64,000 bases of DNA, from assembly GCF_013694245.2 (NCBI RefSeq), contig NZ_CP059322.2:5835001-5899000 (forward strand), in the 5' to 3' direction. Source of the stretch: Micromonospora ferruginea. Its GTDB lineage: Bacteria; Actinomycetota; Actinomycetes; Mycobacteriales; Micromonosporaceae. Positions 11,070 through 19,178 of the stretch are shown here, in pieces. A program made the translations under genes and the position numbers. Under the pieces are notes generated by a model. That model searched no databases and was not told where the DNA came from. It was given only the letters and a program-made list of their open reading frames with translations. Position 1 is the first letter of the stretch, and the number at the start of each line of letters is the position of its first letter.

Positions 11070-11519
11070 GTGGACGTCGAGGAAATGCTTCCCCGATCGC
11101 GAACGCCTCGGGACTACCTGGACTTGGTCACAGACCCGCGCATCGACGCGGCCGGGTTGCGGGTCCTCGCGCGGAGTCGCTACGCCTTCGTTCGCCTAGC
11201 TGTCGCTAAGGAGGCACGCGCAGATGTCGCAGCCTTGGACGAGCTGCTCGCTGGCGAGTTTTCCCAGTGGGACCGCAACCACCTCCTGTGGCTTGTCGCT
11301 CAACATCCGCAGGCGGGCAGAGGTGTCCTGCTCAGGGTGCTGCAGGAGGTTGCGTTTCATCTGAGCCGACCGGCTGTGCGGCCCTACGCTGCGGCGATCG
11401 CTCTCGCTAGGCGGCCTGAACTGGCGGCACACGAGGTGCGGTCCTTGCAACGCCTTCCTTCCGCGTCGAGGAGGATGAGCCGTGGCGTGGAGCGTGCGCT
11501 GGCAACCCGGCTGCCGTAG
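11070..11519 (+). CDS. HEAT/LRV-like repeat protein, function unknown
   Basis: The 149-residue protein resembles leucine-rich-variant or HEAT-type helical repeats (LRVLARSRYAFVRLAVAKEA, then LDELLAGEFSQWDRNHLLWL). Such scaffolds usually mediate protein contacts. GTG at 11070-11072 with GAAGGGGG just upstream is preferred over an earlier TTG. It is the only rightward gene between the leftward transfer operon and the GntR gene, so it is transcribed divergently from the pra-like gene. Its codon use is less biased than that of the neighbouring backbone genes. No role in the element is known to me. Confidence 0.65.
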   Translation: MDVEEMLPRSRTPRDYLDLVTDPRIDAAGLRVLARSRYAFVRLAVAKEARADVAALDELLAGEFSQWDRNHLLWLVAQHPQAGRGVLLRVLQEVAFHLSRPAVRPYAAAIALARRPELAAHEVRSLQRLPSASRRMSRGVERALATRLP

Positions 11520-11583
11520 ACGTTCAATCGGCGAGGCCGGATGCGGGAGTTCCTGAAGGGCGACTCTGAGGCAGAGCAGTAGC

Positions 11584-12309
11584 TCAGCTCAGTGCGTAGG
11601 TGTCCTCGATCTCGTGGCGGCTGCCCGGCATCACGAGCATCGACGTCATGATCGGATCGCCTGATGCTTGGTAGACGGTAATGACGACGCTCATCACCGG
11701 CTCGTCCGCCGGGACGTCCAGGGCGTCGGCCTCGACCGGGCTCACCCGTCGGGCGGTCATTCGTTCGGTGGCGTAGTCAGCGCGCAGGCCCTTGTGGCGC
11801 GTGATGAGGTCGAGCAGGCCGCCGGGGATCGGAGCCGGCTTGATGATGTCGGTACCGGCGGCGATGTCCACCGGCACGAACGTGGCGATCAGGTCGACTG
11901 GGCCAATCTCCGAGACCGTCCGGCGCCGCCGCTCGTAGACCGGCGTGCCTTCGGGGATCTTCAGCTCGGCCGCGATCCGCGGTGAGGCGAGCACCGGGCC
12001 GACGTGCAGGATCTCCGTCTCCCCGGTCTCGTCCAGTTCGACCGCGTCCCGCGCGTACTCGGGAGAGGTGCGACCGGAGGCGGGCCGACCGCGAACGAAG
12101 CTGCCCTTGCCCTGCTGCGACTCGATCCAGCCATCCTGCTTGAGGATGCCGAGCGCCTTGAGCACCGTAGGCCGGGACACGCCAAACTCCGTGCAGAGCT
12201 GGCTCTCCGACGGTAGGGCCGCGCCAGGCGCGTAGTCGCCGTCTTCAATGCGCTTCCGCAGCGTGTTCAACACGCGCAGGTATTTCGGCGTCGGAATCTC
12301 GTACGCCAT
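11584..12309 (-). CDS. korSA: GntR/HutC-family repressor, KorSA-like
   Basis: The 241-residue protein has an N-terminal winged HTH (YLRVLNTLRKRIEDGDYAPG; LPSESQLCTEFGVSRPTVLK; GWIESQQGKGSFV) and a C-terminal UTRA ligand-binding domain (SPRIAAELKIPEGTPVYERR). This is the architecture of KorSA, the pSAM2 repressor that silences pra and its own promoter and so keeps the element integrated. The ATG at 12307-12309 opens the conserved MAYEIPTPKYLRVL; a GTG five codons earlier is possible. Candidate operators lie directly upstream and before the pra-like gene. Confidence 0.82.
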   Translation of the reverse strand: MAYEIPTPKYLRVLNTLRKRIEDGDYAPGAALPSESQLCTEFGVSRPTVLKALGILKQDGWIESQQGKGSFVRGRPASGRTSPEYARDAVELDETGETEILHVGPVLASPRIAAELKIPEGTPVYERRRRTVSEIGPVDLIATFVPVDIAAGTDIIKPAPIPGGLLDLITRHKGLRADYATERMTARRVSPVEADALDVPADEPVMSVVITVYQASGDPIMTSMLVMPGSRHEIEDTYALS

Positions 12310-12337
12310 CGCGGGCCACCCCACCTAGGAACGCTGC

Positions 12338-12381
12338 ATGAGTTACAGCAGCTTATGAGTTGTTTGCTTGACAGGACAAGT
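12338..12381. promoter_or_regulatory. operator region upstream of the KorSA-like gene
   Basis: It contains GCTTGACAGGACAAGT (12366-12381), which shares the GCTTG-N6-CAAGY layout of the site at 11004-11019, and a direct repeat ATGAGTT at 12338 and 12355. Autoregulation is inferred by analogy with pSAM2. Confidence 0.5.
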
Positions 12382-12398
12382 TCAGGCGACCGCCGAGC

Positions 12399-12644
12399 TC
12401 AACGGCGAGTTGGATCGCGTGGGGAGAACAGCCGGACGGGTACGAGGATCTGGGTGTACTCGCCCCGCTGGTTGCGCGGTACCACCTTGGTTCCCTCTAC
12501 CCAGATCCACTGATCGCGGTCGGGGCGGTTGAGCACCAGGCGGACGCCGGTCACACGGAGCATCACTGGGCCGTCGGATGGGCGGTAGCGGTCGGCCGCT
12601 TCCACCCGGAGCACTATGCCGAGCCGTACCCGTAGGTCAAACAC
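12399..12644 (-). CDS. small AICE protein, related to its upstream neighbour
   Basis: The 81-residue protein starts at a GTG (12642-12644) four to five bases after AAGGAGG. Its core is a row of beta-strand-like segments: RLGIVLRVEAADRY, VMLRVTGVRLVLNR and QWIWVEGTKVVPRNQRGEY. The VRxV...WIW(V/L)xG pattern is also seen in the gene at 12637-12990, so the two look like paralogs. The genes overlap by eight bases and form a leftward operon with the small zinc-finger gene at 13015. No family or function is recognised. Confidence 0.6.
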   Translation of the reverse strand: MFDLRVRLGIVLRVEAADRYRPSDGPVMLRVTGVRLVLNRPDRDQWIWVEGTKVVPRNQRGEYTQILVPVRLFSPRDPTRR

Positions 12645-12990
12645 TGGGCCTCCTTGCCGTCCGCGGCCGAGCCGGCGACGGCACGCTGGATGGGGAACCA
12701 ATTTGAAGGCCGGCGGTCTGCGCAAAGACGTCCCGCCGCGCCAACGCTTGCCCGTTCGTCGGGTCGATGACGTAGCCGGACAGCCAGATCCAGCCGTCGT
12801 ACGTCGGCCAATCACGGACCGCAGCCACCCGTAGCCACAGCGCCCGATCGCCGCCGAACTGCACCGACGCGCGGCCGTCGAGGAAGACCAGGTCGCCCGG
12901 CTTGGGCGGGCGCAGCGAAACCGGCTGCCGTCTGCGGGGCGCCGGGGTGGGCGGGCTCTCTCGGAACCGGCGTTCGGGTCGCGGTCCCAT
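12637..12990 (-). CDS. small AICE protein with WIWL motif, function unknown
   Basis: The 117-residue product has a disordered basic N-terminus, then a compact beta-rich region (PGDLVFLDGRASVQFGGDRA; LWLRVAAVRDWPTYDGWIWL; SGYVIDPTNGQALARRDVF) and a short basic tail. It resembles the next gene (12399-12644) in the RV...VRDW...GWIWLxGYV region. The ATG at 12988-12990 has a GGGGTGGG upstream; a GTG four codons earlier is an alternative. Membership of a known domain family could not be recognised by eye. Confidence 0.55.
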   Translation of the reverse strand: MGPRPERRFRESPPTPAPRRRQPVSLRPPKPGDLVFLDGRASVQFGGDRALWLRVAAVRDWPTYDGWIWLSGYVIDPTNGQALARRDVFAQTAGLQIGSPSSVPSPARPRTARRPSV

Positions 12991-13014
12991 GCCAGCACCC
13001 ACCCCGGGCCAGCC

Positions 13015-13188
13015 TCAGCAGGTCGCCGCGCGACCGGAGCCCGCGCAGTCCATGCAGGACCGCCGAGCCAGGGACCGATTCCGCTCCGACCCCTGCCCCA
13101 AGACCCGCACCGCGGACCGCGCAAGGGTGTACTTCCAGCCGGCACCCGAGCAGGATTGGCAGTTGGTCGATACGTTCAGCCCCGTCAT
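13015..13188 (-). CDS. 57-residue DnaJ-type zinc-finger protein
   Basis: The small protein is built from two CxxCxGxG elements, CQSCSGAGWKY and CMDCAGSGRA, separated by about 24 residues. This is the paired motif of a DnaJ-type zinc centre. The ATG at 13186-13188 lacks a strong ribosome-binding site. It ends 24 bp before the 12637-12990 gene, so the three small leftward genes probably form one operon divergent from the XRE regulator. Similar stand-alone CxxCxGxG peptides occur beside XRE regulators in actinomycetes. The function is unknown to me. Confidence 0.55.
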   Translation of the reverse strand: MTGLNVSTNCQSCSGAGWKYTLARSAVRVLGQGSERNRSLARRSCMDCAGSGRAATC

Positions 13189-13271
13189 GGAGACAGGTTG
13201 TGGCACAAACCGCCCAGTGACCCGGAAAATCCTTCCGGGGCCGCAGCCGGTCGAGGGGAGAAGGTGAAACG

Positions 13272-14495
13272 GTGCACGGGACAACCAACACCCTGACCAT
13301 CGGCGAGCGCGTCGCCTGGTACCGCCGTCGGCGCGGCCTGTCGCAGGAAGTCCTTGCCGGGCTCATCGGCCGCACCGCTGATTGGCTCGGAAAGGTCGAG
13401 AACAACCGCATCGAGCTGGACCGGCTCTCCGTCATCAAGTCTCTCGCCGAGGTCCTGGACGTATCCCTTGGTGACCTGCTCGGCGAACCTGTACTGCTCG
13501 ACTGGACCGCCGACACGGGCACCGAAACCGTCCCCGCTCTCCGGGCGGCGCTGATGAACTACCGCGCCATCGCCCCGTTCGGCGGCACTCCCCACGACGA
13601 ACCCCCGACCGTTGCCGTGCTCCGCAAGGACGTCGGCGCGCTCTGGGACGCCTATCAGGACTCCCGATTCGGGTACGTCACCGGCCAACTACCCGAACTA
13701 CTCCAGCGCGCCCAGGCCGCCGCCGACCACCACGACGGCGACGACCAGGACCAAGCCCGCCGGCTCCTCGGCCTGGCATACCAACTGACCGCGACCCAGC
13801 TCACCAAGCTCGGAGAGGCCGACCTCGCCTGGATCGCCGCCGACCGCGGCTTGGCAGCCGTCCGGCCTACCGGTGACCCGCTCATCACCGGCTCCCTGTT
13901 CCGATCTGTCGGTCACGCCCTGCACGCCACCGGTCGCTACACCGAAGCCGTACGCCTCACCGAAGACGCCGCCGGCTACCTGGAGCCCCACTTGGCTCAT
14001 GCCTCGCCGGCCTTGCTCTCCGTCTACGGAACCCTGTTCCTGTCCGGCTCCATGGCAGCCGCTCGTTCCAACGACGCCGGGACCACCCGCACCTTCCTCG
14101 CCGCGGCAGAGCATGCCGCCGGCCAGCTCGGGACCGATGCCAACCACCTCTGGACGGCGTTCGGCCCGACCAACGTCGCCATCCACCGCGTCGCCACCGC
14201 AGCCGAGCTGGGTGATGTTCAGGTGGCCGTCGACCTCGGCCCGCGCGTTGACACCCGCGGACTCCCGATGGAACGGCGGGTACGGCACGCCCTCGAAGTC
14301 GCCCGCGCCTACAGTTCGTGGAACCGCCTCGACGACGCCCAGGCTGTGCTACTCGAAGCCGAACAGATGGCACCCGAGCAAGTGCGGCACCATTTTCTCA
14401 GCAGGCAGCTAGCCCTGACCTGGGTCCGCCGACAGCGCAGCAAGCCGCCAGGCGAGCTGGTCGGCCTGGCTCGCCGGCTGAAGGTGCTCGACTGA
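13272..14495 (+). CDS. XRE-family regulator with TPR-like C-terminus
   Basis: The 407-residue protein has an N-terminal Cro/C1 HTH (ERVAWYRRRRGLSQEVLAGL; IGRTADWLGKVENNRIELDR). Helical repeats of about 330 residues follow, resembling tetratricopeptide arrays (AADRGLAAVRPTGDPLITGS; GRYTEAVRLTEDAAGYLEP). Regulators of this layout are abundant in actinomycetes and often pair with a small partner protein. It starts at a GTG (13272-13274) behind GAGAAGG. It diverges from three small leftward genes and is followed 23 bp later by the Nudix gene, probably in one transcript. Confidence 0.85.
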   Translation: MHGTTNTLTIGERVAWYRRRRGLSQEVLAGLIGRTADWLGKVENNRIELDRLSVIKSLAEVLDVSLGDLLGEPVLLDWTADTGTETVPALRAALMNYRAIAPFGGTPHDEPPTVAVLRKDVGALWDAYQDSRFGYVTGQLPELLQRAQAAADHHDGDDQDQARRLLGLAYQLTATQLTKLGEADLAWIAADRGLAAVRPTGDPLITGSLFRSVGHALHATGRYTEAVRLTEDAAGYLEPHLAHASPALLSVYGTLFLSGSMAAARSNDAGTTRTFLAAAEHAAGQLGTDANHLWTAFGPTNVAIHRVATAAELGDVQVAVDLGPRVDTRGLPMERRVRHALEVARAYSSWNRLDDAQAVLLEAEQMAPEQVRHHFLSRQLALTWVRRQRSKPPGELVGLARRLKVLD

Positions 14496-14518
14496 ACCGA
14501 GGCATTTAGGCTGCCCTG

Positions 14519-14986
14519 GTGACGGCCAACGAGATGCCACCCGTGGCGACCCCACGCGTCGCCGCCGGCGCCCTGTTCTTCGACGACGAAGGCAGGGTGA
14601 TGCTCGTGCGCCCCAGCTACAAGAGGCATTGGGACATCCCGGGCGGCTACGTCGAGCCCGGCGAGTCACCGCGGGCGGCCTGCGTCCGGGAGGTCCGCGA
14701 GGAACTTGGCCTCACGCCCGCACTCGGACCGATGCTGGTCGTGGACTGGGCACCGGCCGAGCACGAGGGCGACAAACTGCTCTTTATTTTTGACGGTGGG
14801 TCACTCGGAGCCGAGCAGGAGCGCGCGATCCGCTTCGCGGACGGTGAACTCACCCAATGGCAGTACGTAGACGCAGAGTCGGTAGAACACTACGGTCCCT
14901 CCCGGCTTGGCCGTCGGATCCGCACCGCAATTGCAGCCCGCAGCAGTCGCGTCTCCGCGTACGCCGAGCACGGCAGCGCTGTCTGA
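14519..14986 (+). CDS. Nudix hydrolase, candidate Pif transfer-immunity protein
   Basis: The 155-residue protein has a complete Nudix box, GGYVEPGESPRAACVREVRE followed by ELGL, with the catalytic glutamates in place. In pSAM2 a Nudix protein, Pif, blocks transfer between cells that both carry the element. The position of this gene in an AICE makes a Pif-like role reasonable, though a general nucleotide-pool enzyme is also possible. It starts at GTG 14519 or at ATG 14534; neither has a clear ribosome-binding site, so coupling to the XRE gene 23 bp upstream is likely. Confidence 0.82.
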   Translation: MTANEMPPVATPRVAAGALFFDDEGRVMLVRPSYKRHWDIPGGYVEPGESPRAACVREVREELGLTPALGPMLVVDWAPAEHEGDKLLFIFDGGSLGAEQERAIRFADGELTQWQYVDAESVEHYGPSRLGRRIRTAIAARSSRVSAYAEHGSAV

Positions 14987-15160
14987 CACCCAGGCCTCCT
15001 CAAGACCGCGTTCAAGGGCTCCACACTCCGCTTCGGGTGCGCGGCAGCTCGCCGACGCTTTCGCCTTAGCAGTGGGCGCGGAGGAGTCGGCCACGGGGCA
15101 TGACGTCTTTCGAGCACCTCGACGAGACACCGTCCGAGAGGTTCTCGTATCGTCGCGCAA

Positions 15161-15718
15161 ATGATCATGGGGGAGGTTCTGCGTGGGTGGCGGACGGGCC
15201 GAATCCGACAAGGTGGGTGTCGCCGGCGGTGGCACTGGGTGCTGGTGGCGTTGGTGATGATCAGTTGCGCAGGCATTGTGGCCGTGCCGGCTTCGTGGGC
15301 GGTACGTAAGCAGTTGGAGGCGAACCGGGGCGAGGCGACGCCGGAGGCCGCGGCCCGGGTGTGGCTGTTGAAGCTCAGCGCTGGTGAGGAGTTGGGGCTG
15401 TCGCGGGTGCTGGCGGGCGCGCGTCATGACGAGCTGCGGCAGCAGTGGCGGGACTACCGGGCCGAGATGACCGGGACCGGTCGGGAGCCGTCGAAGCTGG
15501 AGAGCGTGGGGCCGAGCGTGATCGAGCACCAGGGCGCCGACCGGGCCACGGTGACCGAGCAGGTACGTGCAGTGTGGTGGAATGACGCGCAGATCCTCGC
15601 TGGTACTGCTCACTCGTGGCGGTGGGAGCTGCGCAAGGACCGGGGCGGGTGGCGGGTGTGGTCCGTCGACCTGCCGGCCTGGTGCGGGGTGCATATCCGG
15701 GCGACCTTATGTCCGTGA
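15161..15718 (+). CDS. membrane-anchored protein, NTF2-like periplasmic part suspected
   Basis: The 185-residue protein has a basic N-terminus, one membrane segment (HWVLVALVMISCAGIVAVPA) and an extracytoplasmic domain beginning EATPEAAARVWLLKLSAGEE. That domain resembles small NTF2-like domains appended to transfer or lipoprotein genes. Two cysteines near the C-terminus (LPAWCGVHIRATLCP) could form a disulfide. It starts at ATG 15161 or 15167. It may contribute to cell-surface steps of transfer, but that is a guess. Confidence 0.6.
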   Translation: MIMGEVLRGWRTGRIRQGGCRRRWHWVLVALVMISCAGIVAVPASWAVRKQLEANRGEATPEAAARVWLLKLSAGEELGLSRVLAGARHDELRQQWRDYRAEMTGTGREPSKLESVGPSVIEHQGADRATVTEQVRAVWWNDAQILAGTAHSWRWELRKDRGGWRVWSVDLPAWCGVHIRATLCP

Positions 15719-15833
15719 TCAGCGGCAGGCTGTCGACCCGATGGGGGGTGGGCCGCATGCGATCCGACAACCGATGCGCGACACACCTTCTTCACGTGAT
15801 GCGCGACAGCGCGATGAGCTGAGGAGAGCATCA

Positions 15834-15926
15834 GTGGGCGTCGGGACGAACGGATCTGCGGATGAACGAGCGGAGATCGAATTCCTCTTGGCGGCCGTCG
15901 AAGTTGAGGTACCGCAACCAGCTTGA
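15834..15926 (+). CDS. possible 30-residue acidic peptide
   Basis: A GTG at 15834 with GAGGAGAG about eight bases upstream opens a 30-residue acidic frame (DERAEIEFLLAAVEVEVPQP) ending 33 bp before the DinB-like gene. It could be a short gene or a decayed fragment. No homology is recognised. Confidence 0.3.
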   Translation: MGVGTNGSADERAEIEFLLAAVEVEVPQPA

Positions 15927-15958
15927 CTGGTGCGCTCCGCCCGCGATTGGGTGGCGTC

Positions 15959-16498
15959 GTGAGCAAGTCGTGGACGGCCCCCGAGGACGACCCGAGGACC
16001 TTCGGCCAGCCCGTCGGCGAGAAGGCAACCTACCGGGAGTACCTCGACAACTACCGTCTGACCATGGAGATGAAGTGCGACGGACTGGACGCCGAGCAGC
16101 TCGGCCGACGCTCAGTACCGCCCAGCACCCTGAGCTTGCTCGGCCTGGTCCGCCACCTGGCTCAGATGGAGAACCACTGGTTCCAGCGTGTGCTGCAAGG
16201 GCGGACCGACGCACCGCGCCTCTACCAGCACGAGGACGAGCCGGATTGGGACTTCGGTGGCGCAGTCCCCGACCTAGCGGTGGTGAAGGACGCCTTCGCA
16301 ACTTGGAAGGCTGAGATCGCCAAGACCGACGAATGGCTCGACGCCCTCGACGAGACCGCCCTGGGCCGCGAGGTGCCGGTCGACGGTGGCAGCCACGCCA
16401 CGCGTGACGTACTTGTCCACGTAATCGAGGAGTACGCGCGGCACGCCGGCCACGCCGACCTCCTGCGCGAGTGCATCGACGGGCGAACTGGCCTGTAA
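15959..16498 (+). CDS. DinB-like / DUF664 protein
   Basis: The 179-residue protein matches the DinB/DUF664 four-helix family seen in many actinomycete proteins. It has LSLLGLVRHLAQMENHWFQ in the first half and VLVHVIEEYARHAGHADLLR near the end; the His residues in these segments are the usual metal ligands. Members include metal-dependent thiol S-transferases (bacillithiol or mycothiol) and many uncharacterised proteins. The GTG at 15959-15961 was chosen for family length. It is the last gene before a long non-coding stretch and may be cargo. Substrate unknown. Confidence 0.8.
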   Translation: MSKSWTAPEDDPRTFGQPVGEKATYREYLDNYRLTMEMKCDGLDAEQLGRRSVPPSTLSLLGLVRHLAQMENHWFQRVLQGRTDAPRLYQHEDEPDWDFGGAVPDLAVVKDAFATWKAEIAKTDEWLDALDETALGREVPVDGGSHATRDVLVHVIEEYARHAGHADLLRECIDGRTGL

Positions 16499-17350
16499 CC
16501 CACCGGGCGATGGGTCAGCATCAGTTGGCGGACACGTGCCGCACCTCAGGACGCCGGGCGGGCGGACCGGGTGGCTGACTGACTGCCGAAACAATCTCAT
16601 CAGGATCAAGGGCCGCGCGAGCGCGGCCCCGCCCGGCGCACTCGGCCTGCTGGCGGCCTCCGGCCGGCATCGGCCGGCACGCCGGGCGGGATCGAGATAG
16701 TTGCGATCACGGACAGCCATGCCGTGACGATCGCGAGCGGATGGAACAGCGGTGGCGGGCAGGGCGATCGCTGCCGCGCCGCTACGCGGCTTGCCACTGA
16801 TGATCAGATGAGCGGCGCAGATCGGCATCCGGAGCCCTGATTGGGGCCGACAGGGTAGCGCCGACTCTTCGAGTCGATGGCGGCGCGGCGAAGTGGTTCG
16901 TAGCTTCTGCACTTCTTCAAGGGGGCCCTGAACGGGCCGCACGCGCCGCCGCCTAGGCGCGCGCCGGCCGCTGCGGCTGTCGCTCTGCGGCCGTCACGCC
17001 TGATGCCCGGCGGCTGGCGCGGAGAGCGGGAAGCCCGGAGGGCCGCCGCAGAACGACAAGCCGTTGACCGAAGGTGCTGTGGGCCGGCAGCCGGCCGTGC
17101 CGCGCGGCCACGAGCCCGCGCCGCGTAGGGGAGCAGACGCCGGTCGCGGGGTTGCGGTTACTGCGCCTCCGGCGGGGGCGCTCCGGCTCCAGGATGGCCG
17201 GGGCTCCGCCGGCGGCTCGCGGCCAGTGGGTGGTCGATGGCAGACGGGATGGCGGAAGTGACGCATGCAGCGTAGGTACTAGCGGAACTATGCCAGCCGG
17301 GGTTGGATAGAAGATCTTGGGCGGAGAGTTTCAGCAGAAAGGGTCATGCC
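16499..17350. other. 850-bp non-coding region between AICE backbone and defence cargo
   Basis: No frame here has believable codon bias or family similarity. The left part holds a perfect 9-bp hairpin (16610-16618 with 16621-16629) and clustered GCCGGCA copies near 16661-16680. The right part is rich in GC inverted motifs up to about 17250, where base composition drops toward the OLD gene. It may contain the single-strand origin, a transfer locus or a terminator of the element, but none can be proven by eye. Confidence 0.5.
16610..16629. terminator. 9-bp perfect hairpin, possible terminator after the DinB gene
   Basis: GGGCCGCGC and GCGCGGCCC form a perfect stem with a two-base centre, 112 bp after the DinB stop. 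It lacks a T-run, so it might instead be a structural element of replication or transfer. Confidence 0.35.
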
Positions 17351-19105
17351 ATGCTATTCACGTCAGTATCCGTCCGAGATTTCCGCTCAATAGCTAGCTC
17401 TGGCCGAATTCCGCTCGGCCCGATTACCTTGCTCGTCGGCCAAAACAACGCCGGCAAGTCAGCTCTGGTTCGCGCCATCCATCTCGCGCAAGATGGCGCA
17501 CCCACGAGCTCTCGCGACGTGCGAATCGGTTCACGGGCATCCGAGGTCAAGTTAGAACTAGGCCCTTGGCATACGTTCACTGAGGAAGGCTCCAAGACTC
17601 GCAAACGACAGCGGATTCCGGTCGGCGCGACGCTCACCTTGCTCAGCCATGGCACTGTGCATGGTGGGATGGTCCGCATCAATGACGCGGCATTCACGGT
17701 GAAACTCGCTCCGAATACGGAGCCAAACAATGCGATCTACCCGGTTCTTGCCACTCGCCGTCAACAGAATTACGAAGAGCAGGTCAGGCGAGAAGCTGCA
17801 ATAACGGTGGCCCCAACCGACTCCAACCTTGTGTCGCGGGTAATGGCGCTGGCTACTTCGGAAATCCCTGAAGCCCGAACCTTCCGTCAGGCATGCAAAG
17901 ATGTCCTCGGCGTCAGTCTTAATGTCTTTACGACGGAGCACGGTCAGCAAAGCGTAGGAATCCAGATCGACAGATTTGCTGACATACCGCTAAGCGCCAT
18001 GGGGGCAGGAATCACGAGTGCTCTTAACTTGCTTATCAGCCTAAGCACAAGTCACAACAAACTATTCCTGATTGAAGAGCCGGAGAATGACCTGCATCCT
18101 CAGGCGCTGAAGGCGTTGCTAGACCTGATTCTCAAGGCCTCGAACGAGAATCAGTTCGTTATCACGACTCACAGCAGCGTCGTCTTAGCCAAGCTGGGCT
18201 CAGCTCCTGGTGCTGTCGTTGTTCACACCAAGAGTGACGGGCTGATTCCTCCCTCAACCTCCTTCGACGTCATCGACTCGCCGCCAGGCAGGATTTCCGT
18301 TATGCAGGACCTCGGCTACGAACTAGCCGACCTTGAACTGGGCGAGGGCTGGCTGATATTTGAAGAGTCAAGCGCCGAACGTTTGGCCCGCGAGTTCCTC
18401 ATTCCATGGTTCGCGCCCAGACTAGTTCGTCTGAGAACACTGGCCGCAAGTGGCACGTCTCGCCTGCAACCGATCGTTCAGGATTTCTTTGAGCTGTTTC
18501 TCTTTGCGCATCTAGAGCCCATGTATCGGGGTCGTGCGTGGGTAATTGCCGACGGAGACGAATCGGGTGTACGAGTGATACGCGAGCTCAGGGCCAAGTT
18601 TCCAACCTGGCAGAGTGACCGGTTCATCAACCTCGAACAACATGACTTCGAAAAGTATTATCCGGAGCCATTCATGACCGAGGCCGAGCGGATTCTATCG
18701 ATGGCTGACAAGCGACAGCGCCGCGAGTCTAAGCGCATACTGCTGCACAAAGTCTTAACCTGGGTGGGCGAGGACGAAGACCGGGCAAAACGTGCCTTTA
18801 GTGAGTCTGCTCGTGAGGTTGTGGAAAAACTTCAGGAAATCGAGCGGAGGATTGTCGAGCTGGGTCGAATTCCTTTCCAGCCCGTGCCGGCGTCCGGTGA
18901 CGAGCCTGGAGCTCGATACAGCTTGCCGCATCCGATAACCACCCCGTCACCTCGGTCAGCCCCCGCCGAGAAGCCGAGCGAGATGCCGGATCGGCTTCCA
19001 GGAAGGGACGACCATAGACTCGGTCTTCAGCTAGCCGAGGACGGCGCCCCGCTCCCAGCAGGGATCGACGGCGACGGGATGGCAGACCAGCGCTACGAGT
19101 CGTAG
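17351..19105 (+). CDS. OLD-family ATPase with TOPRIM domain, probable anti-phage nuclease
   Basis: The 584-residue protein begins with an SMC/ABC-like ATPase: Walker A GQNNAGKSAL at 30-39, Walker B LFLIEEPENDLHP (about 238-250) and H-loop FVITTHSS (269-276). A TOPRIM region follows, with the acidic start LIFEESSAERLARE and DGDESG at 401-406. OLD proteins combine ATP sensing with a metal-dependent nuclease and act in phage exclusion; GajA of Gabija is one example. No UvrD-like GajB partner is adjacent, so a Gabija call is not supported. The ATG at 17351 has AAAGGG upstream. Leu68, Leu279 and Leu469 use TTA, otherwise rare in such genomes. It converges on the AIPR gene. Confidence 0.82.
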   Translation: MLFTSVSVRDFRSIASSGRIPLGPITLLVGQNNAGKSALVRAIHLAQDGAPTSSRDVRIGSRASEVKLELGPWHTFTEEGSKTRKRQRIPVGATLTLLSHGTVHGGMVRINDAAFTVKLAPNTEPNNAIYPVLATRRQQNYEEQVRREAAITVAPTDSNLVSRVMALATSEIPEARTFRQACKDVLGVSLNVFTTEHGQQSVGIQIDRFADIPLSAMGAGITSALNLLISLSTSHNKLFLIEEPENDLHPQALKALLDLILKASNENQFVITTHSSVVLAKLGSAPGAVVVHTKSDGLIPPSTSFDVIDSPPGRISVMQDLGYELADLELGEGWLIFEESSAERLAREFLIPWFAPRLVRLRTLAASGTSRLQPIVQDFFELFLFAHLEPMYRGRAWVIADGDESGVRVIRELRAKFPTWQSDRFINLEQHDFEKYYPEPFMTEAERILSMADKRQRRESKRILLHKVLTWVGEDEDRAKRAFSESAREVVEKLQEIERRIVELGRIPFQPVPASGDEPGARYSLPHPITTPSPRSAPAEKPSEMPDRLPGRDDHRLGLQLAEDGAPLPAGIDGDGMADQRYES

Positions 19106-19178
19106 AGACTCAGGCTGCGGGCCCCGGGCAGCCTTACGTGACGACCGTTGCTGCCAGCAATAACGAATGTCGGCAGAT

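Noticed and set aside
17351..19105. Gabija system
   Set aside because: The OLD protein resembles GajA in layout, but no UvrD-like helicase (GajB) is adjacent.
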